Shown here: positions 1-6,114 of the stretch, piece by piece | Layout of the letters: each line of letters starts with the position of its first letter | How positions within the stretch are numbered: the stretch's first letter is position 1 | Source of the DNA: Candidatus Hodarchaeota archaeon | GTDB lineage: Archaea > Asgardarchaeota > Heimdallarchaeia > Hodarchaeales > Hodarchaeaceae | Length of the DNA: 9,487 nt | Direction: 5' to 3' | NCBI GenBank assembly: GCA_016839665.1 | Contig: JAEOTU010000026.1 | Coordinates: 1 to 9,487 of the forward strand | Made by a program: the position numbers and the translations under genes | Notes under the pieces: generated by a model | What the model was told of the DNA's origin: nothing | The model's input: the letters and a program-made list of their open reading frames with translations, nothing else | The model's database searches: none

Positions 1-568
1 AGATTAACACCTTGGGTTCGTGAAGTAATGCAGCAATCACCTGTATCTTTTGCTTGTTCCCACGACTGAGACCACCAATGAACGTATCATAATACTCCAA
101 AGCATTTAGCGAAACGAGATACTCCTTAGCTACAGTTGTAGCACGTTCTGGATCGAGACGTCGAATGGATGCAATGAAGTTGAATAATTCCTTGACAGTC
201 ATTGATTCGTACAGCACGGGCTCTTCAGCAACGTAACCAATGTTTTCCTTGACTTTTTCTGGGGTAATTATTGGATCAAAACCCAGGACAGTGATATTTC
301 CACCTTGGAGAGCGAGCATTCCTAAAATAGATTTAATCGTGGTCGTCTTACCAGCTCCATTAGGACCAAGTAATCCATAGATTTCTCCACTAAAGATGGT
401 AAAAGACAGACCATCGACCGCTTTAACCGTTCCGAAGTACTTCTTAAGTTCTCTAACGGTTAGAACACCCTCATTATTGACACTTGCATAAGATTTTGAT
501 AACTTATCCGTACGGATAACGCCCTCTTTCGTTTGTTTTGTTTCAGTAATTGTTTCTTGTATTTTCAT
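1..568 (-). CDS. ABC transporter ATP-binding protein, C-terminus cut off by the window edge
   Basis: This is the nucleotide-binding subunit of an ABC-2-type exporter. It would hydrolyse ATP on the cytoplasmic face to drive a membrane permease, which is probably encoded beyond the window. The 189 visible residues hold Walker A GPNGAGKTT (68-76), an E in the Q-loop region (VAEEPVLYE, about 113-121) and a degenerate signature LSRGNKQK (167-174). The window ends just before Walker B, so Walker B, the catalytic Glu and the H-loop cannot be checked. The start is ATG at 566-568, preceded by GTGAAAG, exactly as in the second ATPase gene at 3234-4043. The first 26 or so residues are a near copy of that protein's N-terminus (IQETI.ETKQT...IRTDKLSK). 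A second ABC start (VLTVRELKKYFG) follows, so the N-terminus looks chimeric and about 17 residues longer. It is the last visible gene of the minus-strand operon, 82 bp after the DJ-1-like gene. The ABC ATPase call is certain; the substrate is unknown. Confidence 0.95.
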   Translation of the reverse strand, partial: MKIQETITETKQTKEGVIRTDKLSKSYASVNNEGVLTVRELKKYFGTVKAVDGLSFTIFSGEIYGLLGPNGAGKTTTIKSILGMLALQGGNITVLGFDPIITPEKVKENIGYVAEEPVLYESMTVKELFNFIASIRRLDPERATTVAKEYLVSLNALEYYDTFIGGLSRGNKQKIQVIAALLHEPKVLI

Positions 569-641
569 TTTCTTTCACTTTTATTCCATTTCATACATTT
601 CACGATTAATGGTGTAATAATACCACCAAGATCCCTTAATT
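485..641. repeat. 157-bp direct repeat, copy 1
   Basis: This copy aligns without gaps to 3960-4116; I counted about 24 mismatches by eye, or about 85% identity. It spans the first 28 codons of the distal ATPase gene, its ribosome-binding region and the tail remnant of a regulator gene. Identity is highest around the ATG and leader (2 mismatches in 34). It ends sharply at both sides, which fits a segmental duplication or gene conversion that gave a second ATPase gene the translation-start region of the first. Confidence 0.85.
599..641 (-). pseudogene. Remnant of a winged-helix regulator gene tail
   Basis: The gap between the DJ-1-like gene and the first ATPase gene holds a relic of the 3' end of the regulator gene at 4074-4304. 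Read on the minus strand in the matching frame it gives IKGSWWYYYTINR, against IKGPWWSYYTINR at the end of the intact protein. The stop codon is lost by a T-to-G change on the coding strand (c at 601), so the frame runs on to a TAA at 581-583. No helix-turn-helix part remains upstream. It is part of the 157-bp direct repeat and is presumably non-coding now. Confidence 0.7.
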
Positions 642-650
642 TTATCAAGA

Positions 651-1583
651 TTAATTGCTCCCCACAGAAAACTCCGAAATATCAGTACGCAATTCTATAT
701 TCCCGTAGATACTCTCAGCTTCAATATCCACGATATAGAAACCATTAGATAAAATTCCAAAACTTGCTGAAAAGACTCCTTCTTCTTTTTCATCAAGATT
801 CCAAGTGTCAATTAGTGACTTTTCATTATTAGTTCCTGATTTAGAGAGATTAATGCTCATTCTTTTGACAATATGTTTGTCAGAGGGTATAACACTGATA
901 GAATAGTTCCATCCTTGTTCTTCTTTATCAAATGAAATATCGACATCTAGATTGTAGGAATAACCTAAAGTATTAGCAACTGCATAAGCGAGCTCCTCAT
1001 AATTAGGAGGGGAAGCGGTAATGATGGTGCCATCTATAACAACATTAGCGCCTTCAACATAAATTCCACCTACTGCTGTGAGATTATCAACGATAGAACT
1101 GTGTGTTGTAAACTTTTTACCATCTATAAGCCCTGCGTTAGCTTGCACAAGTGTTCCATTACCCATACCAGCGATCACTAAACCCTCATTATTCGCATTA
1201 TCAAGAAGTTGCATCACATGTTGATTTGCCATAAAACCTTGTGTTAATTCTCCTCCAGGTAAAACAATCGCATCATAAGTTGTAATCTCATCAATATCTA
1301 GGAGTAGAATATCTGCTGTTATTGAACTTTCTTTAGCAGTCAAGTTTTCTGACAATCCTGCAATAGTGACCGTTCCACGCCATTGCTCAAATTGCTGCTT
1401 CACACCCTGAAGATCACTTTCGGAATACCCATCTGCTATAAAGAAAACAATACTAGCACCCCGAATAGACATTCCTTGGTTGGATGCGGAGTGCTGTTCA
1501 CCTAAGTATACGAAAAGGAGGACTTGTCCTATAAAAGTAAGAAGAAAAAACCCCACTAAAATGATTTTTAAAGTTTTATTCAT
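651..1583 (-). CDS. Membrane-anchored DJ-1/PfpI-like protein lacking the catalytic Cys
   Basis: A 310-residue protein with one N-terminal membrane anchor (about 7-28), a DJ-1/PfpI-type flavodoxin-like domain (about 42-208) and a C-terminal beta-rich region (about 210-310) that could be an Ig-like sandwich. Family landmarks are TYDAIVLPGG (about 102-111), the elbow region VIAGMGNGT, ANAGLIDGKKFTTH and VVIDGTIITASPP. In active members the elbow reads A-I-C-H-G; here it is G-M-G-N-G, so the nucleophile Cys is Gly (about 141), and the usual acidic partner in the DGFE motif is Ser (DGYSESDL). It is probably a pseudoenzyme acting as a binding or structural domain outside the cell. I chose ATG at 1583 over an in-frame GTG at 1592, because GGTGA (1589-1593) lies 5 nt upstream of the ATG and overlaps the GTG. 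It follows the permease gene by about 50 bp, so it may be an accessory part of the exporter. The fold is well supported; the role is inference. Confidence 0.85.
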   Translation of the reverse strand: MNKTLKIILVGFFLLTFIGQVLLFVYLGEQHSASNQGMSIRGASIVFFIADGYSESDLQGVKQQFEQWRGTVTIAGLSENLTAKESSITADILLLDIDEITTYDAIVLPGGELTQGFMANQHVMQLLDNANNEGLVIAGMGNGTLVQANAGLIDGKKFTTHSSIVDNLTAVGGIYVEGANVVIDGTIITASPPNYEELAYAVANTLGYSYNLDVDISFDKEEQGWNYSISVIPSDKHIVKRMSINLSKSGTNNEKSLIDTWNLDEKEEGVFSASFGILSNGFYIVDIEAESIYGNIELRTDISEFSVGSN

Positions 1584-1635
1584 GTTTTTCACCAGAATTT
1601 TACTTAAGAAAAAAAGAGAAAAGGGAGATTAGATA

Positions 1636-3237
1636 TTACTCCATGTTGCTTAGTTTTTTCGCTCCAAGCGAGAGCATGATGAGTCCAAGGATCCACTGTA
1701 AAGCTATATAGACGATTGCAACAGGATAGAGTGCATCTACAATACCAAACATATCATAGAGCATTTGATCTAGGCCGATCAGCAAGCCAAAAAATGGAAT
1801 CAAAGCACCGAATATACAAACCTGAATATTTATCATGAATTCACCAGCTTTATCATGAAAGGCGGGATTTAATAGAAACAAACCGAGGGTCATAGTTATA
1901 GCTGCTGCACCAATTAACAGTGTCAGACTAACATTGAAAATCAGCATTTCTAGGGTTATGCCTGGAACGAGTAGATTCACACCGGTTATAACAACCAGAA
2001 TGATTGGGAGATTGGTTAGGCAGTATTGATACAGCTTGATTCTAAGATACTTTCCTGTTCCTGTGGGGGTTTGTCTATAGAGTAGTAAGTTTTCTTTCCC
2101 TTGAAGAGTAATATCAGAAGCTACAAAAGCCGCTAAGAGAGGTCCCATGAATAAGGAAAAGATAAAAGCACTTTCTGGATCGTCAGGTTGTGTAAGAAAG
2201 ACATTCATCACTACAATTAAGCCCACGCCATAGATCAACCATGCAATATTCCTCATTTTTCGGAAATAAGCCTTAAATCCTGAAGAAAGAAGAAGACCAG
2301 ATGATCCACCACCACCAAGTGTTTTGATGAAGTTATAGAAAAAGCTATTTGGGTTGGATTTAGAAGCGGAAAAAGAGGTTGGTTCAAGGTTATAAACACG
2401 GTTTGCTACAAATCCACCAAGCAATAAAGAACCTCCGAAGAAAGTCACTAATGCAATAATTTGCAAGAATGCTGTAAATTCAACAGCTAAGATATCTCCT
2501 GGATTCTGTGCCATAGCAACAATGATTTCTGAACTCCAACCCCATGGAAAGAATCCAAATAGATCTTGGACAAATTTTGCGTTTTGAGGATCTTTAAGAA
2601 CTTCATAATACCCACCGATTAATAGATAGATAACAGCTACTAAAGGTAAGATGACCACAATTGCCAGTCCTTTCCCAATGTCTCTTCCTCGGGCTGATTT
2701 CATTAGAATAGATCGTATGAGAACAGCTATCATTGTACCTATCCAAGAAGCAGTTAAAAAGAGAATAATGAAAACCCCAACGATAATAATAATCTGGAAG
2801 ACATCTAAACCAAGAGGGAATAGAGCTGCTGTAAAAGTACCGCCAATGATTGCTGCAAATGTAGCATAAAAGGGAATTTTTCCTAGGAATTCTCCAATTA
2901 AAATATCACTAGATTGGACTGGAGATGATAAGTAGATTTCCAAATGCTCTGTTTTGATGTCCTGTAAAGTTGATGCGACTGGCATAGAAGCGAACATGAC
3001 AAAGAATACGAAGAATAAAACATCAATCAGAGCAACAGCTACTGCTGAAAGTAATAACTCATGCAACTCATCGACAAAAAAATCCATGATATATGGCGCA
3101 ATGAAAAGCGTATAAATTGTTAATCCCCCAATTAAAATGTAAGGGAGATAGGGTCTGATTTCACGAATTCGACTTGTAGACACTCGATATTCAGTTTTAG
3201 CAATTGGTAACCAGAATGTGTTTCGAAGTGAAATCAA
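1636..3237 (-). CDS. ABC-2-type transporter permease, two fused half-permeases
   Basis: An integral membrane protein of 533 residues with about 12 predicted membrane segments, roughly twice the usual six-TM ABC-2 permease. Each half has the typical coupling segment after its second membrane helix: YLSSPVQSSDILIGEFLGK (about 102-120) and LYRQTPTGTGKYLRIKLYQ (about 386-404). One polypeptide could therefore form the whole channel with two ATPase subunits. A Gly/Ser-rich stretch (about 306-319) links the halves. The start is TTG at 3237, with GGAGG 8 nt upstream (3246-3250) inside the last codons of the ATPase gene. The TTG overlaps the ATPase stop as TTGA, so translation is probably coupled. An in-frame TTG at 3252 would overlap the ribosome binding site and is less likely. 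It pairs with the ATPase encoded just upstream. Substrate unknown. Confidence 0.9.
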   Translation of the reverse strand: MISLRNTFWLPIAKTEYRVSTSRIREIRPYLPYILIGGLTIYTLFIAPYIMDFFVDELHELLLSAVAVALIDVLFFVFFVMFASMPVASTLQDIKTEHLEIYLSSPVQSSDILIGEFLGKIPFYATFAAIIGGTFTAALFPLGLDVFQIIIIVGVFIILFLTASWIGTMIAVLIRSILMKSARGRDIGKGLAIVVILPLVAVIYLLIGGYYEVLKDPQNAKFVQDLFGFFPWGWSSEIIVAMAQNPGDILAVEFTAFLQIIALVTFFGGSLLLGGFVANRVYNLEPTSFSASKSNPNSFFYNFIKTLGGGGSSGLLLSSGFKAYFRKMRNIAWLIYGVGLIVVMNVFLTQPDDPESAFIFSLFMGPLLAAFVASDITLQGKENLLLYRQTPTGTGKYLRIKLYQYCLTNLPIILVVITGVNLLVPGITLEMLIFNVSLTLLIGAAAITMTLGLFLLNPAFHDKAGEFMINIQVCIFGALIPFFGLLIGLDQMLYDMFGIVDALYPVAIVYIALQWILGLIMLSLGAKKLSNME

Positions 3238-4043
3238 CTGTGATTCCTCCAAGCCAGGAGTTCTTTTTCATCAACTCCTCCAGTTAGAGCGATGAACGCT
3301 TCTTCCAATGTTTTGGTTCCTGCTTGAGCTATGATTTCGTCTACTGTACCCACAGTAATGAGTCGTCCTTGGTTAATTATCCCAATTCGATCACAAAGCT
3401 CTTCCACAATTGGAAGAATATGGCTACAAATGACAATGGTTCTACCAAGTTGATCTACTAACCCATTAATCAAATCTTTAACCATGTGCGCAGCACGAGG
3501 ATCTAAAGCTGCAGTGGGTTCATCGAAGAAGATAATCGCAGGGTCGTGAATCAATGCTGCGGCAATTAATACTTTCTGTTTCATTCCCGAGCTAAAACCT
3601 TCAAGGAGATAATCTTTCCTTTCAGTGAGACCAAACAACTTTAAAAGTTCTTCAATCCGATCTTTCAACACCTTTCCTTTGATGTTGTATAAAGCTCCAA
3701 TGAATTCGAGAAATTCATAAGCACTGAGCTTCTCATACAAACCTGGTGACTCTGCAAGCATTCCAGTTATGGTTTTTACCTGAGTAGAGTCTTTAGAGAT
3801 ATCATAACCATTTACATTAGCAGTTCCACTAGTTGGTTTCAGAATACAGTTTAAGAGGCGAACAGTTGTCGTTTTTCCAGCTCCATTAGGGCCAAGTAAA
3901 CCGAACGTTTCACCCTCATATATCTCAAGATCAAGCTCATCAACAGCTTTGACATCTTTTCCATAATACTTTGATAGCTTATCCGTTCGGATAAGTACCT
4001 TTCTTGTTTGTTTTGTTTCATTAATTGTTTCTTGTATTTGCAT
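3234..4043 (-). CDS. ABC transporter ATP-binding protein
   Basis: A complete 269-residue nucleotide-binding subunit for the adjacent ABC-2 permease. Visible motifs are an aromatic A-loop (Y26/Y27), Walker A GPNGAGKTT (51-59), an E in the Q-loop region (MLAESPGLYE, 95-104), signature SSGMKQK (151-157), Walker B IIFFDEP (170-176) with the catalytic Glu, D-loop ALDP (179-182) and H-loop His208. The signature starts with SSG rather than LSGG, as is common in this exporter group. The C-terminal stretch (about 230-260) matches the short tail of drug- and Na+-export type ATPases. The start is ATG at 4041-4043, preceded by GTGAAAG, 30 bp after the regulator gene. The stop overlaps the permease start. 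Its first 28 codons are duplicated in the gene at 1-568. Confidence 0.97.
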   Translation of the reverse strand: MQIQETINETKQTRKVLIRTDKLSKYYGKDVKAVDELDLEIYEGETFGLLGPNGAGKTTTVRLLNCILKPTSGTANVNGYDISKDSTQVKTITGMLAESPGLYEKLSAYEFLEFIGALYNIKGKVLKDRIEELLKLFGLTERKDYLLEGFSSGMKQKVLIAAALIHDPAIIFFDEPTAALDPRAAHMVKDLINGLVDQLGRTIVICSHILPIVEELCDRIGIINQGRLITVGTVDEIIAQAGTKTLEEAFIALTGGVDEKELLAWRNHS

Positions 4044-4116
4044 TTTCTTTCACGTTTATTATTATTCTTAGATTTAACGATTAATGGTGTAATAAGACCA
4101 CCACGGTCCCTTAATT
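3960..4116. repeat. 157-bp direct repeat, copy 2
   Basis: This is the likely source copy of the repeat at 485-641. It covers the last 14 codons of the intact regulator gene, the 30-bp gap and the first 28 codons of the proximal ATPase gene. Both flanking genes are intact here, whereas copy 1 has only a regulator tail, so copying most likely went from here to there. Confidence 0.85.
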
Positions 4117-4304
4117 GTAGCAATTAAACCCAAATTTTTCAAATTGCGAAGAGCACGGCGTACCATCCGAGGAGAGTGATGAATCTGGGATTCAATGTCT
4201 CGAACACGCATTTGTTTCCCTGCCTGTAAAATTCGATACACCTTCTGAGCTGAAGGAGACATCTTGGTAATCAAATTCTTACAAGCGACAACTGTACCAG
4301 ACAT
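4074..4304 (-). CDS. Small winged-helix transcriptional regulator
   Basis: A 76-residue protein made almost only of a winged helix-turn-helix. Helices span roughly SAQKVYRILQAG (18-29), RVRDIESQI (33-41) and SPRMVRRALRNLKNLGL (44-60, recognition helix), followed by a beta wing, ATIKGPWWSYYTINR. The form is MarR/TrmB-like, but there is no ligand-binding or dimerisation extension, so any signal must come from a partner or from binding itself. The start is ATG at 4304, with GGTG 8 nt upstream. It lies 24 bp after the zinc-ribbon gene and 30 bp before the ATPase gene. Being inside the exporter operon, it is a good candidate to bind the dyads at 5084-5099 and 5472-5487 and so control itself; this is inference. 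Confidence 0.85.
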   Translation of the reverse strand: MSGTVVACKNLITKMSPSAQKVYRILQAGKQMRVRDIESQIHHSPRMVRRALRNLKNLGLIATIKGPWWSYYTINR

Positions 4305-4328
4305 TATTCTTACACCATTATTTTGATA

Positions 4329-4787
4329 TTAAGTTACCCTCCGACCACAGGAAGCACAGAACCGATCATCTGACTCTAATCGGATACCACAAGTGGTACA
4401 GAAGTATGAGGGTGATTTTGATGCCGATCCCCAATAATAGTCGTCTTCAGGTTCGTGCTTACGGTATGAACTACTGCCAAGTCTCTGCTTTCTAGAACTT
4501 CTGTGATATTCTCTACTTGCTGTTTCTGTTTCTTCATCCTGATCAAAAGACTCCGTAAAACCAACAGCAAATATAACAACCATTCCAATCATAATGATGA
4601 AAATGAATATTAACGGAAAAAGTGTCATTGTGCTACTACTATTCATACCAAGGATTATTACCAGAGGTACAAAAATCCCAAGCACGAGACTGAATATAGT
4701 AACCAATAGGACTAATTTACTTGGTTTTTTACGCTGTCTTCCATCATTACAAGCGATCGCTGCCGCGATTGCACCTATCCAAGCCAT
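4329..4787 (-). CDS. Two-TM membrane protein with C-terminal zinc ribbon
   Basis: A 152-residue protein with two membrane segments (about 24-48 and 54-78), a charged Ser/Arg/Glu-rich linker (about 80-127) and a C-terminal zinc ribbon, CTTC (130-133) and CASC (144-147), i.e. C-x2-C-x10-C-x2-C. Such ribbons usually sit in the cytoplasm and act in protein contact or in sensing. I do not recognise a named family. Its ATG overlaps the stop of the upstream 67-residue gene as TAATG, with GGGGGT a few bases before it, so the two are probably translationally coupled. As an early operon gene it could be a membrane-bound sensor or adaptor for the regulator encoded next. Confidence 0.85.
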   Translation of the reverse strand: MAWIGAIAAAIACNDGRQRKKPSKLVLLVTIFSLVLGIFVPLVIILGMNSSSTMTLFPLIFIFIIMIGMVVIFAVGFTESFDQDEETETASREYHRSSRKQRLGSSSYRKHEPEDDYYWGSASKSPSYFCTTCGIRLESDDRFCASCGRRVT

Positions 4788-4990
4788 TACGCATGACCCC
4801 CTTCAATAGCCTCTCTTCGCTTATCTTTGACCATAGAAGAGAATAGGAATACCAATCCTAGAATAAAAAACACAGGATTAGCACCACCTAAACAAATCCA
4901 TATAATGCCGAGAGTTCGTAACGTTTGAATCTCTTCGAGCTCTTTTGACTTTTTAATTTGTGTTTGTTCTTTTGTTTCTTGACTAAGCAA
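4787..4990 (-). CDS. Small membrane protein, first gene of the exporter operon
   Basis: A 67-residue protein with a charged, Gln/Lys/Glu-rich N-terminus (1-26, probably helical), one long hydrophobic segment (about 28-53) interrupted by GGANP, which could be one helix or a tight hairpin, and a basic tail. No family recognised. The start is TTG at 4990, supported by AAAGGAG centred about 5001 with 8 nt spacing. Its stop overlaps the ATG of the zinc-ribbon gene. The TATA box and operator at 5067-5112 would give it a leader of roughly 90 nt. Confidence 0.75.
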   Translation of the reverse strand: MLSQETKEQTQIKKSKELEEIQTLRTLGIIWICLGGANPVFFILGLVFLFSSMVKDKRREAIEGGHA

Positions 4991-5037
4991 TTTTTATGCT
5001 CCTTTTTGAACACTGGCAATCATAATCAGGTTTTTCA

Positions 5038-5052
5038 GTGACCGATTGTCAC
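5038..5052 (-). repeat. Short inverted repeat in the exporter operon leader
   Basis: GTGAC and GTCAC flank a 5-nt loop as a perfect 5-bp inverted repeat, about 30 nt downstream of the predicted start of transcription and 36 nt before the SD. It could form a small leader hairpin. It is short enough to be chance. Confidence 0.3.
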
Positions 5053-5066
5053 AAACCTTGTTTGAG

Positions 5067-5112
5067 ATTACCATTATTGTTCATTACTAATTTTGGTAAT
5101 TACCTTTATAAA
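5067..5112 (-). promoter_or_regulatory. Promoter-operator module of the exporter operon
   Basis: On the minus strand a TATA box TTTATAAA (5112-5105) is followed by a 5-nt gap, the imperfect 16-bp dyad TTACCAAAATTAGTAA (5099-5084), an 11-nt spacer and a further half-site GGTAA (5072-5068). Transcription should start near 5083, so the dyad lies between TATA and start, where a bound regulator would block initiation. An overlapping palindrome GGTAATTACC (5095-5104) adds another half-site. The BRE is weak. The same layout occurs at 5459-5504 on the other strand. Confidence 0.7.
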
Positions 5113-5451
5113 TGCATCGATTTGGGAAAAATTAATCGTGGAAGTTCAAGAAGGTGAGTAAAAAGATAGGAAATTTAATCCTATTACCTTTTAAAATAAA
5201 ATAACACCAACTAAATATATATTATTTGAAAAATAGTATCTATTTCTAATTCAACTCAAGAATCAAGCTTGAAATGGGATTCATTTCAGAGAAGTAGATG
5301 TTTCAGTAAGATAGGTTCAATAATTTTGTATTTCTGTAGATTAAATTATTTTCTTCAATAATTTTTAAGAAATAAACGTTAGAGAAATAATCAATATTCT
5401 AGTACGAGGTAAATATAGCTCGGTTGGGAGTATTCTCTGACAGCGTTGAAA

Positions 5452-5504
5452 CGAAAAGTTTAAAAGGCAATTTACTAATTTTAGTAATGAATAATATTAG
5501 TAAA
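5452..5504 (+). promoter_or_regulatory. Promoter-operator module of the plus-strand operon
   Basis: The BRE-like CGAAAA (5452-5457) precedes the TATA box TTTAAAAG (5459-5466). After 5 nt comes a 16-bp dyad TTACTAATTTTAGTAA (5472-5487), whose 7-bp arms TTACTAA/TTAGTAA are perfect complements. An 11-nt spacer and a third half-site TTAGTAAA (5497-5504) follow. Transcription would begin near 5488, about 50 nt before the GTG of the next gene. From dyad to third half-site this matches the minus-strand module at 26 of 33 positions without gaps, and the TATA-to-dyad spacing is identical. Confidence 0.7.
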
Positions 5505-5538
5505 TTAACTCAGGTTACCTCAGTTGGAAAGTTGAAAA

Positions 5539-6114
5539 GTGGCCCCACTGTTATCAGATTCAGAAAATATTGTCATACGAGAACTTTTCAAGAAACCCGA
5601 AGCCAACATTGATGAAATTAAAGATATTCTAGTGAAAGAGAGGGAAGAGAGTAAGGAGTGGAAGAAGCGTCTAGCAAAAGATAAACGCTTACAAAAGAAA
5701 GTTGATGCTCGCTCAATATCTAAATTCAAATCTTTAGCGCTTAAAAAAATCGCAAAAGCACTTATTGAATTTTCAGATAATTTTAGCTTAGATAGGTCAG
5801 TTCAGGGACGTACAAAAAAAGAGCGAGAAGAAGATGAAAGACGAATAAAAATCCTCTCAAGAAATGGTATCCTCATTGGTTATGACTTTCGTGATGATAG
5901 ACCAGTCTATCTATTTTATAGTGTAAAAAAACGTGCTATATTACCGTGGCAGGATCATAGCTGTCATGAAAATTGTCAAGATCAATGTTTTGACATTCTT
6001 GATCTTATCAGAAAAGAACATGGGCTTGATGCACCAAATAAAGATATTCCTATCCGAGAACAATTTGATTCTAGTATAAATGAAATTATTGCAAACGTGG
6101 AGAAAGAAGAATGA
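5539..6114 (+). CDS. Predicted DNA-binding regulator with a Cys/His metal- or redox-type cluster
   Basis: A 191-residue soluble protein I cannot assign to a named family. The N-terminus (about 5-35, LSDSENIVIRELFKKPEANIDEIKDIL) looks like the first helices of a winged helix. A long, highly charged helical stretch follows (about 36-105), then a beta-rich part (RNGILIGYDF...PVYLFYS, 108-128) that may be a wing or small domain. At 140-150 lies H-x-C-H-x2-C-x3-C (His140, Cys142, His143, Cys146, Cys150), suited to binding a metal or sensing redox state. The start is GTG at 5539, because an in-frame TGA at 5533 closes the frame just upstream; the SD is weak. It lies directly downstream of an operator and overlaps the next gene by ATGA. 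It is a second candidate regulator of the divergent pair. The coding call is firm; the DNA-binding role is inference. Confidence 0.75.
   Translation: MAPLLSDSENIVIRELFKKPEANIDEIKDILVKEREESKEWKKRLAKDKRLQKKVDARSISKFKSLALKKIAKALIEFSDNFSLDRSVQGRTKKEREEDERRIKILSRNGILIGYDFRDDRPVYLFYSVKKRAILPWQDHSCHENCQDQCFDILDLIRKEHGLDAPNKDIPIREQFDSSINEIIANVEKEE

Larger units (their letters stand above)
4991..5538. other. Divergent AT-rich intergenic region
   Basis: About 550 bp between the two divergent operons with no convincing gene. Its ends hold the two promoter-operator modules. The middle (about 5113-5458) is AT-rich, with TATA-like stretches such as AAATATATATTAT near 5212, but no clear gene or repeat. The sequence TAGCTCGGTTGGGAG near 5417-5430 looks like a tRNA D-arm, but no complete tRNA fits. 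Confidence 0.75.

Noticed and set aside
3851..4123. Minus-strand frame of 90 codons across the regulator-ATPase junction.
   Set aside because: It is a shadow in another frame of two well-supported genes, the ATPase with Walker A and the winged-helix tail.
5406..5522. Possible tRNA gene: TAGCTCGGTTGGGAG resembles a D-arm, and GAGGTAA (5406-5412) is a perfect complement of TTACCTC (5515-5521), like an acceptor stem.
   Set aside because: Five rather than two bases separate the supposed acceptor strand from the D-stem, the anticodon stem does not pair well, and no T-arm with a GTTCRA-type loop lies before the 3' strand. The stretch also contains the promoter and operator. A tRNA relic is possible, but a working tRNA is not supported; a covariance-model scan would settle it.
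5424..5612. Open frame of 62 codons starting with TTG, in the divergent region.
   Set aside because: It covers the TATA box and operator and overlaps the regulator gene in another frame, has no SD, and its sequence looks random.
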